A DNA stretch of 64,000 nt from assembly GCA_963705495.1 (NCBI GenBank), contig CAVPJQ010000016.1, positions 1-64,000 of the forward strand. Reading direction: 5' to 3'. Below, piece after piece: positions 30,246 to 40,184 of this stretch. A program made the translations under genes and the position numbers. Positions within the stretch are counted from its first letter, which is position 1; the number at the start of each line of letters is the position of its first letter. This DNA is from DATBVX01 sp963705495 (GTDB taxonomy: Bacteria > Pseudomonadota > Gammaproteobacteria > Steroidobacterales > Steroidobacteraceae). Under the pieces are notes generated by a model. The model had not been told where the DNA came from, made no database searches, and saw only the letters and a list, made by a program, of their open reading frames with translations.

Positions 30246-30315
30246 GGGCGCGCAGGATATCAGGAGTGACGCGCCGCAATCGCATGGGCTACCTTAGGTG
30301 CAGGTTCCCGACGAG

Positions 30316-31122
30316 ATGCACGCCTTGTTCACAGCCTGCGGTGTTATCACGCTCACGACCGATTTCGGCGCGGAGGGTCCATTCGTCGCCACGATGAAGG
30401 GCCGCATCCTCACGCGGTTTGCGGCGGCGCGCATCATCGATGTGACACACGACATCCTCGTGCACTGGCCCGCCGAGGCTGGATTCTGGTTGTCGAGATC
30501 CTGGAGTTACTTTCCGGCGGGCACTGTTCATGTCGCGGTGGTAGACCCGGGCGTCGGCACCAAGCGCGACATCATCGCGGTCACCGCTCCAGAGCATCTG
30601 TTCCTGGCCCCCGACAACGGACTGTTGGCACCCGTGATCGGACGCATCGGATCGGTGAGCATTCACCGGCTCGCGCCGCATGCACTCGAGCGCTTCTCCA
30701 TCGGCCGCCCGAGCGCGACCTTCCATGGGCGCGACATCTTTGCGCCCCTCGCTGCAGAGTTGGCTGCCGGGCGCTGCCAGCCCTCGGATCTGGGTGATCC
30801 CACGAGCGAGTTCGTGCCCGCATGGGTCGATGAACCCGAGCTCATCGGGCAAGCGGTGCGAGGCGTGGTCATCACCCTCGATCACTTCGGCAACCTGGTC
30901 ACCAATATCGATCAGGCGCTGCTGCGCCGCTTCACGCGCCCGGTCGTTCACGCAGGCAATCATCGCTTTCCGTTGCGCCACACCTACGGCGATGTCCGTC
31001 CGGGGGAGTACCTGGCGCTCATCAATTCCTTTGGTGTCGTCGAGGTGGCGCGCGCTGAACATAGTGCAGCCGAAGGCCTCGGGCTGGGCCGCGGCGCACC
31101 TGTAAGTGTTACTGAAGGTTAG
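30316..31122 (+). CDS. SAM hydroxide adenosyltransferase (DUF62, SAM hydrolase)
   Basis: 268 residues from ATG 30316 (GTG 30298 is possible). It has the family marks TLTTDFGAEGPFVATMKG at the N-terminus, VVDPGVGTKRD, the FLAPDNGLLAPV motif, FHGRDIFAPLAAEL, and the C-terminal domain with VVITLDHFGNLVTNI and YLALINSFGVVEVA. The enzyme family cleaves S-adenosylmethionine to adenosine and methionine. It is divergent from the spermidine-synthase fusion with about 70 bases between starts. Confidence 0.88.
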   Translation: MHALFTACGVITLTTDFGAEGPFVATMKGRILTRFAAARIIDVTHDILVHWPAEAGFWLSRSWSYFPAGTVHVAVVDPGVGTKRDIIAVTAPEHLFLAPDNGLLAPVIGRIGSVSIHRLAPHALERFSIGRPSATFHGRDIFAPLAAELAAGRCQPSDLGDPTSEFVPAWVDEPELIGQAVRGVVITLDHFGNLVTNIDQALLRRFTRPVVHAGNHRFPLRHTYGDVRPGEYLALINSFGVVEVARAEHSAAEGLGLGRGAPVSVTEG

Positions 31123-31225
31123 CTCGTAATAGATTGAAATAACTATAGAAAGATACACCACCTCAGCGGGCAGGGAGGGCCTTGACGTGGCGCTGCTGCA
31201 TTCATTCGGCGACGCAAAAAGGGAG

Positions 31226-31253
31226 TTGAACCCCGGCGCAAATCGTATATATT
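31226..31253 (+). promoter_or_regulatory. Likely sigma70 promoter of the PA3496-like gene
   Basis: TTGAAC (31226-31231), a 16-base spacer and TATATT (31248-31253). It sits in a locally AT-rich patch, unusual for this GC-rich window, about 70 bases ahead of the next start codon. The upstream part of this 200-base gap also has an AT-rich stretch around 31130-31160. Confidence 0.5.
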
Positions 31254-31321
31254 TCGCAACCTCTTCGTCGCGCCAAAGTGCTGGATACCACTGATCCAGC
31301 GGGACTTTTCCAAGGGCCATC

Positions 31322-31543
31322 ATGTCGGAACGAGACGACGACCACTTCGAGCTGGATGACGAATTCCTCAACGAGCAGGAAGAGTCGTCCGATTTTGACC
31401 GACTGCTCATCGATCGAGTTGACCGTCGCGCCAAGCCTGCGAGTATCAAGCGAGGCAAGGCGGCGTGGAGCAGGCTCGAGGACGTGTTGGCTGAGCGCAG
31501 GTTGAAAAAAGAGCTGCGCGAGATCTTCGAAGACGACAAGTGA
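31322..31543 (+). CDS. Small acidic PA3496-family protein
   Basis: 73 residues. The N-terminal half is very acidic (DDDHFELDDEFLNEQEESSD), the C-terminal half is a charged helix with LEDVLAERRLKKELREI followed by EDDK. This split of acidic head and RRLxxEL helix is seen in the PA3496 group, annotated as a putative envelope-integrity protein. No signal peptide or membrane helix is present. An own promoter candidate lies upstream. Confidence 0.6.
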   Translation: MSERDDDHFELDDEFLNEQEESSDFDRLLIDRVDRRAKPASIKRGKAAWSRLEDVLAERRLKKELREIFEDDK

Positions 31544-31675
31544 TACCCGCTCCTCGAGCGGCGTCCGGTCGAGTCACCACCCGATCCGTCGGTTGAGGCT
31601 GTAGCAAGCCATCGCAGGGGCTCGCCGTATTGGCGCGCGAGCCCGCAGTATGTTGCGGGCGTGAAGGGGTCGTGA

Positions 31676-34264
31676 ATGGCTGTGGTCGATCACTCACCGT
31701 GGGTGGTGCTCAAGTTCGGCGGCACGAGCGTCTCGTCGGTCGCCAACTGGCAGAACATCGCCAGCGTTGTGCAGGCGCGGCTCGCCAGCGGCCTGCGTCC
31801 GGTCATTGTTCATTCCGCGCTTTCGGGCATCACCGACCGGCTGGAAACACTGCTCACGGCAGCGATGACGGGCGAGCAGGCACCAGTGCTGGCGCAGATC
31901 GAGCAGCGCCACAGGGATCTGGCCGCGCAATTGGGCGTCGTTCCAGGCGCCGATCTCGAGCGTCATTTCGCGGAGTTGAAGCAGATCGCGTCCGGCATCG
32001 AGCTGGTGGCCGAGGTCAGCGATCGCGTGCGGGCGCGTCTGCTGGCGATGGGCGAGCTCATGGCGACCCTTCTCGGCGCCGAGTTCCTGCGCACGCAGGG
32101 CTTGCAGGTCACGTGGGCGGATGCCCGGACAGTGTTGCGGGCCGACCTGCGACGGCTAGCGAGCACGCGCTCGAGCATTCTTTCGGCTACCTGCAACTTC
32201 GAGCCTGATCCGGAACTGCAGCGGCGCTTCTCGACCCAGGGCCAGGTCGTCATCACGCAGGGATTCATCGCCAGCGATAACGAGGGCAATACGGTGTTGC
32301 TGGGGCGGGGCGGCTCCGACACCTCGGGTGCCTACTTTGCCGCGAAGCTGCAAGCGCAGCGCCTCGAAATCTGGACCGATGTCCCGGGAATGTTCAGCGC
32401 CAATCCGCGTTCAATTCCCACGGCTCGCTTGCTGAAGGCGCTCCACTACGATGAGGCGCAGGAGATCGCGAGCAATGGCGCGAAAGTGCTGCATCCGCGT
32501 TGCATCCTGCCGGTGCGCCAGTACGGCATACCGCTCTACATCTTTGCGACACAGACGCCGGAGCTCCAGGGAACCGTGATCAGCACTGCGCCCGGCGAGG
32601 GCGCAGCCCAGGTGAAGGCCATCGCCCTCAAGAAGGGGATCACGCTGATCTCGATGGAAAGCCCGGGCATGTGGCACGAGGTCGGTTTCCTCGCCGATGC
32701 GTTCAAGGTCTTCAAGGATCACGGCATGTCGGTCGACCTGGTGTCGACTTCCGAGACCAACGTCACCGTATCCCTCGATCCCGGCGCGAACACGCTCGAT
32801 ACGCACAACGTCCAGGCGCTGCTCACCGACCTGGGGCGCCTGTGCCGTGCGCAGCTGATCGGGCCGTGCGCATCACTCAGCCTGCTCGGCCGCAACATCC
32901 GGGCGATCCTCCACCGTCTCGGGGACGCACTCGAGTTGTTCGAGGAACAGAAGATCTACCTGGTGAGCCAGGCGGCCAACGATCTGAACTTCACCTTCGT
33001 CATCGATGAGCAGCAGGGCGAGCGCCTCGTGCACCAACTGCATGACCTGCTGATTCGCGCTGCCGCGAACGACAAGGTGATGGGACCCACCTGGGAGCAG
33101 CTCTATGCGCCTGCTGCAACCGGGGTAGCGGAACCCGCACGCTGGTGGCGCAGCAAGCGCGAGCTACTGCTACGCATGGGCCAGGAACACGAATCGGCCT
33201 ATGTCTATGACGGCGCGACGATCGACCGCCGGATCGCGGACCTGCGTCAGATGAAGGCCGTCGATCGGGTGCTGTACTCCGTGAAGGCCAATCCACACGT
33301 TGGAATACTGCGGCGCGTCGCGGCCGGCGGCGTCGGCCTCGAGTGCGTATCTCGGGGTGAGCTCGAGCACGTGCTGGCGGTCCTCCCGACAGTCGATCGC
33401 CGGCAGATCCTGTTCACTCCCAACTTTGCTCCGCGGCACGAATATGAGTTCGCGTTGCAGCAGGGAGTGTGGGTGACTCTGGATAATATTTACCCGCTGC
33501 GCGAATGGCCGGAAGTATTCACGGGACAGGAGCTGTTCGTGCGCGTGGACACCGGGCACGGGCGAGGGCACCACGATCACGTGCGGACTGCAGGCGCGCA
33601 CACCAAGTTTGGCGTGCCGCTGTTCGAGCTCGAGGAGTTGGCGCGCCTTGCGCACTCGGTCCGTGCGACGGTCGTTGGACTGCATGCACACACGGGGAGC
33701 GGAATCTTCAATGCGCGCAACTGGCTCGAAACCGCCGAGCTCCTGACCTCGCTCCGGCAGCGTTTCGAGCAGGTTCGGATCGTGGACGTGGGCGGAGGCC
33801 TCGGGATACCGGAGCGTCCCGGTCAGCTGAGGCTCGACCTGCAGGAACTCGATGCCGCATTGGCGCAGGTGCGCCAGGGGAACCCGGGAGTCGAGCTGTG
33901 GATCGAACCTGGCCGGTACATCGTCGCCGAAGCGGGCGTGCTGTTGGCTCGCGTTACACAGCTCAAGGGCAAAGGGGAGGTCCGCTATGTCGGGGTCGCG
34001 ACCGGCATGAATTCGCTGATTCGACCCGCCTTGTACGGAGCACACCACGAGATCGTGAACCTGACGCGTCTCGATGAGCCGGCGACCGAGGTCGTCGATG
34101 TCGTCGGGCCGATCTGTGAGAGCGCTGATCAGCTCGGGAACGACCGGCTTCTGCCGGTGACGCGCGAGGGAGACGTGCTATTGATCGCCAATACCGGCGC
34201 GTATGGACACGCAATGAGCTCGAACTACAACCTGCGTGCGCCAGCCGACGAGTTCCTGATCTGA
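31676..34264 (+). CDS. lysAC: Bifunctional aspartokinase / diaminopimelate decarboxylase
   Basis: 862 residues, intact. Residues ~1-300 are the amino-acid kinase (LKFGGTSVSS; GRGGSDTSGAYFA; DVPGMFSANPR), then ACT repeats to ~460 (VSTSETNVTVSLDPG), then a fold-III PLP decarboxylase (YSVKANPH lysine; HAHTGSGIF; GGGLGIPERPG; EPGRYIVAEAGVLL; ESADQLG). It therefore carries the first and last steps of lysine synthesis. I know this fusion from Xanthomonadaceae and relatives, so it is a useful lineage marker. GAAGGGG precedes the ATG. Regulation by lysine at the ACT domains is the family expectation. Confidence 0.93.
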   Translation: MAVVDHSPWVVLKFGGTSVSSVANWQNIASVVQARLASGLRPVIVHSALSGITDRLETLLTAAMTGEQAPVLAQIEQRHRDLAAQLGVVPGADLERHFAELKQIASGIELVAEVSDRVRARLLAMGELMATLLGAEFLRTQGLQVTWADARTVLRADLRRLASTRSSILSATCNFEPDPELQRRFSTQGQVVITQGFIASDNEGNTVLLGRGGSDTSGAYFAAKLQAQRLEIWTDVPGMFSANPRSIPTARLLKALHYDEAQEIASNGAKVLHPRCILPVRQYGIPLYIFATQTPELQGTVISTAPGEGAAQVKAIALKKGITLISMESPGMWHEVGFLADAFKVFKDHGMSVDLVSTSETNVTVSLDPGANTLDTHNVQALLTDLGRLCRAQLIGPCASLSLLGRNIRAILHRLGDALELFEEQKIYLVSQAANDLNFTFVIDEQQGERLVHQLHDLLIRAAANDKVMGPTWEQLYAPAATGVAEPARWWRSKRELLLRMGQEHESAYVYDGATIDRRIADLRQMKAVDRVLYSVKANPHVGILRRVAAGGVGLECVSRGELEHVLAVLPTVDRRQILFTPNFAPRHEYEFALQQGVWVTLDNIYPLREWPEVFTGQELFVRVDTGHGRGHHDHVRTAGAHTKFGVPLFELEELARLAHSVRATVVGLHAHTGSGIFNARNWLETAELLTSLRQRFEQVRIVDVGGGLGIPERPGQLRLDLQELDAALAQVRQGNPGVELWIEPGRYIVAEAGVLLARVTQLKGKGEVRYVGVATGMNSLIRPALYGAHHEIVNLTRLDEPATEVVDVVGPICESADQLGNDRLLPVTREGDVLLIANTGAYGHAMSSNYNLRAPADEFLI

Positions 34265-34271
34265 AACGCAC

Positions 34272-34721
34272 ATGGCCAGGCGGCGCCAACTCCTGCGGCT
34301 GCTGAAGATCTATCCGCCATTCCTGGGGGCCGGTATCCGCATCAAGCGGATGAGCGAGGATCTGCGCGAAATCGACGTGGAGATGAAACTGCACTGGTGG
34401 AACGCCAACTATGTCGGCACCCACTATGGCGGATCGCTTTATTCGATGGCCGACCCGTTCTACATGCTGATGCTCCTCGAGAACCTCGGCAAGGGTTACA
34501 TCGTGTGGGACAAGGCGGCATCGATCCGGTTTCGCAAACCGGGCAAGGGAACGGTGAGCGCTCAGTTCCGACTGACGCAATCACAGCTCGATGCACTGCG
34601 CGCGCAGCTCGAGACGCATGAAAAAATCGAACCCACGTTCACGGTGCAGATCCGTGACGGGCAGGGCGAGGTGGTTGCGGAAGTGGAGAAGCTGCTCCAC
34701 ATCCGCCGCAAGACATCCTGA
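34272..34721 (+). CDS. DUF4442 hotdog-fold protein
   Basis: 149 residues, intact, seven bases after lysAC. It has the hotdog signature HWWNANYVGTHYGGSLYSMADPFYMLML and a basic, amphipathic N-terminus. The family belongs to the thioesterase superfamily, but its substrates are unknown. It converges with the spoVR gene (stop codons two bases apart). Confidence 0.8.
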   Translation: MARRRQLLRLLKIYPPFLGAGIRIKRMSEDLREIDVEMKLHWWNANYVGTHYGGSLYSMADPFYMLMLLENLGKGYIVWDKAASIRFRKPGKGTVSAQFRLTQSQLDALRAQLETHEKIEPTFTVQIRDGQGEVVAEVEKLLHIRRKTS

Positions 34722-34723
34722 AT

Positions 34724-36103
34724 CTAGGCCGCCGGTGCCATCGGCACCGTGAATTCCAGTTCGGCGCCGTGTTCGTCGATGGTGTGCATGATCACCGGCC
34801 GGCGCCACACTCGCTGCAGGTACTCGATCACTTTCTTGCCACGCTCGACGTCGAGGCCGCGACCGTCGGTGCGATGGTCGTGTTCGAGCTCCAGTGTGCC
34901 GTCGATGCGAATGTGCCGGGCGGCGATGGTCGGTGCACCGAAGTTGTACTTCGGCTGCAGCAACGCTTCATGCAGCGCGCTGAGGTCAGGCTCTTCGACT
35001 TTCACCTGGCCGTTGGACTCAGCGCGATAGCGGAACAGCTGCAAGTTTCTCGGCCCGTTCCTGGGTGAGCTGATTGCGTACGAAGCTGAAATCGTCGTCC
35101 TGCCGCAGGATGCCGCGCGCCGCTTCCAGCCCTTCCTCCTCCACGATCGCTTCCCAGAGGCTGAAGCCGAGGTGGTACGGATTGATCGTGAGCGCCACCT
35201 GCTGGTCGCTGGCGAGCGGACGCACGACGTCGGAATGGCACTTGATTGCGTCGACATAGGACTGCTGCGGCAGAAAGTCCGCCTCGCGTAGCAGGCGGGC
35301 ATGCCAGTACGACGCCCACCCCTCATTCATGATCTGGGTCGCGAACACCGGAAAGAAGTAGAACGATTCCTCGCGCACCGCGAGGAAGATGTCGCGTTCC
35401 CAGCCTTCCAGCTCTGGCGCGTACTGCGCAATGAACCAGAGCAGGTCCAGCTCGCGGTGCGGCGGTATCGGTGCACGCTGGCGAAGTGCGGCAGCCGCGG
35501 TCTCTGGACGCCGGCTCGAGTGATGCGAAACGCTTGCGGAATGTGTCGTCGTCGACCTCGACTTTCGCCAGGTACTCCGGATAGCGCTCGCGCTGTACGG
35601 ACTGGTTCATGTCGATGTGCTGTTCGAGCGCCAGCGCGGCATCGAGACGTGCCTTCCACGCGCTGCAGGCCGTACTCGTCGATCGCCAGCCCGATCTGGC
35701 GGGCATGGTTGGCTGCGTGCTCGACGATGTTCTCGCCGACCTGCTGCTGACTGCGGCGGAACAGAAGATTGTTGCGCGAGAAATCCGCGTGGCCGAGCAC
35801 GTGTGCGGCGACCAGGACGTTTTCGGCGACGCTGTTGCTGTTGGCGAGGTACGCATGACCCGGATTGCCGGGAAACACCACCTCGAAGAGCCGCGAGTGA
35901 CCCATGCGGTGCTGCACGAGCTGGTAGATGTAGCGCACGCCGAAGGACCAGTGCGGCATCCGGACCGGCAGGCCGTACACCGAAATCTCCATCATGAAGG
36001 TGTCCGGCACTTCCTCGAAGTCGACCGGATTGAAAGTCAGCCCGGCCTTGACCGCGAGTTGCTCGATGCGCGGCAGGAGCTCACGCCATTCGCTGTGGCT
36101 CAT
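34724..36103 (-). CDS. SpoVR/YcgB family protein (frame changes)
   Basis: About 460 residues when joined. The N-terminal part (SEWRELLPRIEQLAVKAGLTFNPVDFEEVPDTFM) and HWSFGVRYIYQLVQHRMGHSRLFEVVFPGNPGHAYL are conserved SpoVR features. So are NVLVAAHVLGHADFSRNN, FFPVFATQIMNEGWASYWHA and INPYHLGFSLWEAIVE. Frames change near 35650, 35500 and 35060. It is the third gene of the prkA-yeaH-spoVR stress operon, and its molecular role is unresolved. Start at ATG 36103, ten bases after the YeaH stop. Confidence 0.82.
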
Positions 36104-36112
36104 GGCGTAGTC

Positions 36113-37285
36113 TCACTCGGGCTCGCTGGCCTGCTGCTGGAAGAAGTGCCGTACGGCTTCCCAGATGTCTTCGATGCGGCTCACGGCAAAACTGCCGGCG
36201 GGCTTGCCTTCGTCGCCGAGCGCCTTGAAAAGGCCACCGGTCTCGGTGGCGAGCTGGCGCTGCGCAGTCGATGAGACCTCGAGGTAGCCGCAGTAGTTGG
36301 CGAGGTCCGCGAGGCCACGCAGCGCTGCTTCGGCCTGCGGACGATCCGCCGAGTAGTTGTCGCCGTCGGAAGCGTAGAACAGATAGACGTTGTAGCGCGC
36401 CGGGCTGAAACGCGCGTCGATGATCTCGCGTACCTTGGTAAGGCCCGTCGAGGCGACGGTGCCGCCACTGCCGCTCACCTGGAAGAATTCGTCCTCGTTG
36501 AACTCCCAGGCTTCCGTCGTGTGCGCGACGAATACGGTGTCGAGATGCCGATACTGGCGCCTCAGTCCCTGCACCGCCCAGAAGAAGAAGGACTTGGCGA
36601 GCTGCCGGTCGCGTTCCGACATGCTGCCGGAGACGTCCATCAGCAGAAACACCACGGCCTGAATCGCCGGCTGCTCGCGCTTGCTGAGCTGTCGAAAGCG
36701 CAGGTCGTCATCCGTGAACGCAGGCGCATCTTCGTCCTGCATCGTGCGCCGCTTGATCGATTCGCGCATGCTGCGCCGGCGGTCGAGCCGCGAACGCGCA
36801 CCACGCTTATCCCAGCCTTCGCGCGCCCAGTCCGCTTCCTCGGACTTGCCGACGCGGGCCTTGAGATTCGGCAGCTGCATCTCTTCCCACAGCCAGTCGA
36901 CGATGTCATCGACCTTGAATTCGAGCACGAACTCGACGCCGCCCTCGTCCTTGCCGCCGGGGCCCTTGTCCGAGCCCTCGCCCTGCTGGCTGGGCTTTGC
37001 CAGTACATCTCCGGCTTTGACGTTGCCTTGCCCGACACCCTCGCGGTGATCGGGTTTTCGCAGGCGGAAGTGATAGTGCTCGAGCATGCGCACGGGCACC
37101 TTGACCGTGCGCGCACCGCCACTCACGACGTCGGCGCCGGCAATGATGTCCGGGAGCCGCTCGCGAACGGCTTCGCGGACCTTGTCGTTGTGGCGCAGCC
37201 AGTCGCGTGCGCCGCGGGAGAACAACTCGTACCAACCGTTGATCCGGGGATTGACTGGCTTGATGTCCGACTCGTCCACTGCCAT
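36113..37285 (-). CDS. YeaH/YhbH family VWA-domain protein
   Basis: 390 residues, intact. The N-terminus (RINGWYELFSRGARDWLRHNDKVREAVRERLPDII) is followed by a Gly/Lys/Glu-rich linker and a von Willebrand A-type domain with the MIDAS motif DVSGSMSERD and FVAHTTEAWEFNEDEFF. This protein is the standard partner of the PrkA kinase and is thought to be its substrate or scaffold. It lies 20 bases after prkA. Confidence 0.88.
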   Translation of the reverse strand: MAVDESDIKPVNPRINGWYELFSRGARDWLRHNDKVREAVRERLPDIIAGADVVSGGARTVKVPVRMLEHYHFRLRKPDHREGVGQGNVKAGDVLAKPSQQGEGSDKGPGGKDEGGVEFVLEFKVDDIVDWLWEEMQLPNLKARVGKSEEADWAREGWDKRGARSRLDRRRSMRESIKRRTMQDEDAPAFTDDDLRFRQLSKREQPAIQAVVFLLMDVSGSMSERDRQLAKSFFFWAVQGLRRQYRHLDTVFVAHTTEAWEFNEDEFFQVSGSGGTVASTGLTKVREIIDARFSPARYNVYLFYASDGDNYSADRPQAEAALRGLADLANYCGYLEVSSTAQRQLATETGGLFKALGDEGKPAGSFAVSRIEDIWEAVRHFFQQQASEPE

Positions 37286-37304
37286 CTCCCGGTGCGCGGT
37301 GCGC

Positions 37305-39260
37305 CTACTCCTGTGCGAGGAGGGTGGTGACGTAGTTCAGAGCTTCTTTGGCGCTGTGATCGTCATAACCGTATTCGCTGACCAGTCGCTGCTGCACTGA
37401 CGAGATTTTCTTGCGTGCTTCGTCGTCGGGACGGGCTGACGAGGTGACGAGGCGCAGGACGTCGCGTCGTTCCTCGAACAGGTACTGTTCGATCGCCTCG
37501 TGCATGCGAGCGTGGCTGTCGAGCGTGAATTTCTCGCCGGCCTTGAACGCCACCATGGCCTTGCGCACGACTTCCTGGCGGAACGATTGCTTGCCCGAGT
37601 CGGAGACCTTGATCTTCTCCTCGACCGAACGCAGGAAGCGCTCATCGGCGGGCCGGGTCTCGCCCGTGATCGGATCGGTCACCTGCCGCTGATCCAGCGA
37701 GGCCTCGACTTCGTCGAGATACTTCTCCAGGAGCTGTTGCGCCTCCTCTTCGAAGGAGGCAAATAGCGCACGGTGCACGTCTTCCTTCACCCACCGGTTG
37801 TAGAAATCCTTGCGCGCCACGACCAGATGATCGATCCACTGCTTTTTCTGCTTCGCATCCATGCGAGCGTCACTTTCGATTGAGTCCTTCAACGCCAGCA
37901 GCAGCTCCATGCTGGTGAGACTGCGCGTGTCGCTGCGCGTGATCGCGTTCGAAATGGAATTGATCACGAAGCGTGGGCTGACACCGGCGAGCCCCTCGTC
38001 CGGCGACTCTGATTTGAGCCGCACGGCTTCGTTCTCGGCAAAGCCCTCGATGCTTTCGCCGCTGTAGATGCGCAGCTTCTTCGACAGGTCCAGGCCTTCA
38101 CGCTCCGGCTTGTGCAGCCGCGTGAGAATGGCGAATACCGCTGCCAGGGTGAGCACGTGCGGGTCGAGGTGCACATCGCGGAACGCCGGCGCGCCCGAAA
38201 CCAGCTTCTGATAGATGCGTGCTTCATCGCGGAAGGAGAGGGCGTACGGCACCTTGATGATGACCATGCGGTCGAGCAGCGCCTCGTTCTCCTTCTCCTG
38301 CAGGAACTTGTGGAACTCGGCCAGATTGGTGTGCGCGATGATCGTCTCGTCGAGATGGATCAGCGGAAAGCGTGACACCTTGACGTTCTTCTCCTGAGTC
38401 AGGGTGAGGAGCAGGTACAGGAATTCGCGCTTGACCTTCAGGATCTCGATCATCTCGAGCAGGCCACGGCTCGCGGCATACACGGCGCCCGACCAGGACC
38501 AGGCACGCGGATCGCCTTCGTCGCCAACTTCGGCCACCTTCGAAAGGTCGACTGAGCCGACCAGGTCCGCGATGTCGGCCGTCGTCGGATCGTGCGGCGC
38601 GTAGGTGCCGACTCCGACCCGGGTCGCCTCGGCCAGGAAGACGCGCTCTACCGGCACACGCAGGTAGTCGCCTTCGTATTCGCGCTGCAATCTTTCGCGT
38701 GCCCAGGGACTCAACTCACCGCTGATGTCAACGCCGTACGTTTCGCGGAATTCCGCACGCAGGCTGGCTGGAATCAGGTTGAGCGGCGATTCGTGCATGG
38801 GCGAGCCCTTGATCGCATAGAGCGCGCCTTCATCGGTGCGACTGTATTCCTCGAGTCCGCGCTTGAGAAGGATCGCAATCGTCGACTTGCCGCCGGACGG
38901 TGGACCGAGCAGCAGCAGCAGGCGTCGGCCCACGTCGGAGCCGGCCGCCGCACCCTTGAAGTAATCGACCACGCGGCTCAGCGGCTCGTCGACACCGAAC
39001 AACTCGCGCTTGAAAAGTTCTCGCGGTCGCGCCGCATCGTCGGCTCCATCGCCGTTGCGGCCATACCAGCGCAACATGTCCCAGATGTACTGATGACTCG
39101 AGCGGGCGAGAGATGCGGGACTGGCGGGAAGGATCCGCGTCAGGAAGTCGCCGAAGGTACCTTCCCAGTGCTGCGCCCGATGCTGGCGACTGAAGGCGCT
39201 CAGCGAATCGACGAAGCTGTCTCGGCGCGCTGAGCCTGAGTCGCCGTTCTCTGGCTGCAT
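37305..39260 (-). CDS. prkA: PrkA/YeaG serine protein kinase
   Basis: About 651 residues from ATG 39260, chosen because GGAGG sits seven bases upstream; a longer frame reaches 39335 without a ribosome site. The AAA-like domain has the P-loop GPPSGGKSTIA and KGSPMHESPLNLIP. The region with YLLLTLTQEKNVKVSRFPLIHLDETIIAHTN is the conserved core, and the C-terminal kinase-like domain ends in EALNYVTTLLAQE. In enterobacteria this operon responds to nitrogen starvation and stationary phase. It heads a three-gene minus-strand operon. Confidence 0.9.
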   Translation of the reverse strand: MQPENGDSGSARRDSFVDSLSAFSRQHRAQHWEGTFGDFLTRILPASPASLARSSHQYIWDMLRWYGRNGDGADDAARPRELFKRELFGVDEPLSRVVDYFKGAAAGSDVGRRLLLLLGPPSGGKSTIAILLKRGLEEYSRTDEGALYAIKGSPMHESPLNLIPASLRAEFRETYGVDISGELSPWARERLQREYEGDYLRVPVERVFLAEATRVGVGTYAPHDPTTADIADLVGSVDLSKVAEVGDEGDPRAWSWSGAVYAASRGLLEMIEILKVKREFLYLLLTLTQEKNVKVSRFPLIHLDETIIAHTNLAEFHKFLQEKENEALLDRMVIIKVPYALSFRDEARIYQKLVSGAPAFRDVHLDPHVLTLAAVFAILTRLHKPEREGLDLSKKLRIYSGESIEGFAENEAVRLKSESPDEGLAGVSPRFVINSISNAITRSDTRSLTSMELLLALKDSIESDARMDAKQKKQWIDHLVVARKDFYNRWVKEDVHRALFASFEEEAQQLLEKYLDEVEASLDQRQVTDPITGETRPADERFLRSVEEKIKVSDSGKQSFRQEVVRKAMVAFKAGEKFTLDSHARMHEAIEQYLFEERRDVLRLVTSSARPDDEARKKISSVQQRLVSEYGYDDHSAKEALNYVTTLLAQE

Positions 39261-39554
39261 GTCACTATCCTCCGCGCTGCAACGACGGTCCTGCGTATCT
39301 CCTGCGATCATCACAGCAGCCGCACGAGGAGTCATTTGGACTCCCTGAAACCCTTGAAGGCGATGCGGCAGCTACCCGACATAATCTAACGCGAAGACTA
39401 GCCCCATGCAGACTGAGTTCCCTGAGCGCAATTTCACAGAAGTCAGGATCCGACCCGCGAACGGGCACGCAGATTGACACTTGAGTGCGATGCAGTAGGC
39501 GTGCCAAAAACGCGCGCGGCACGCGACGACAGGTCAGTGTGAACGTGGAAGGGT

Positions 39555-40184
39555 TCAGGTTCGATTCACGTGGCGCGATTCGAGCTCGTGCACGACGCGA
39601 GCCAGTGACAGGTTGCGGCTCTTCATCAGCAGCAGCAGGTGGTACATCAAGTCCGCGGTTTCGCTCACGATCTTCTCATCGTCGGTGCCGACCGCGGCGA
39701 GTGCCACCTCGACGCCTTCCTCGCCGATCTTCTGCGCGATGCGTGACGGACCTCCGGCAAAGAGCCTGGCGGTGTAGCTGCCCTCGGGCTGGTGGGCGAT
39801 CCGCTGTGCAATCACCGCCTCGAGTTGCGCGAGGAAGGAAAGCCCTTCCGCTGCCGTAGGTGGTTGATCGGCAAAGCAGGTCGCGGTGCCGCGGTGGCAG
39901 ACCGGTCCCTCGGGCTCAGCGAGTATCAGAAGACTGTCGCGGTCGCAGTCGGCGGATATGCCGACCACGTTCAGCACATGGCCGGAGGTTTCGCCCTTCA
40001 TCCACTGAGCCTGGCGCGTTCGGCTGAAGAAGAACACTCGCCCGGTGGTCAGGGTTTCGCGCAACGCTTCGCGATTCATGAAGGCGAGCATCAGCACGGC
40101 ACCCGAAGTGGCGTGTTGCACGACAGCAGGGAGCAGCCCGTCGCCTTTGGCCCAGTCGAGAGTGGATATTTCTTCGAGCTTCAT
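39555..40184 (-). CDS. hisIE: Phosphoribosyl-AMP cyclohydrolase / phosphoribosyl-ATP pyrophosphatase
   Basis: 209 residues, intact. The PRA-CH half has MLAFMNREALRETLTTGRVFFFSR, the Cys/Asp metal site ISADCDRDSLLI and CHRGTATCF. The PRA-PH half has QKIGEEGVEVALAA and ETADLMYHLLLLM. It performs steps 2 and 3 of histidine synthesis. Start ATG 40184 overlaps the hisF stop (ATGA). Last gene of the his operon; no convincing terminator is visible in the ~290 bases before prkA. Confidence 0.93.
   Translation of the reverse strand: MKLEEISTLDWAKGDGLLPAVVQHATSGAVLMLAFMNREALRETLTTGRVFFFSRTRQAQWMKGETSGHVLNVVGISADCDRDSLLILAEPEGPVCHRGTATCFADQPPTAAEGLSFLAQLEAVIAQRIAHQPEGSYTARLFAGGPSRIAQKIGEEGVEVALAAVGTDDEKIVSETADLMYHLLLLMKSRNLSLARVVHELESRHVNRT

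Noticed and set aside
39499..39524. Hairpin GCGTGCC/GGCACGC downstream of hisIE as a terminator
   Set aside because: Only 7 bp with a 12-base loop, and no U-run follows on the minus strand.
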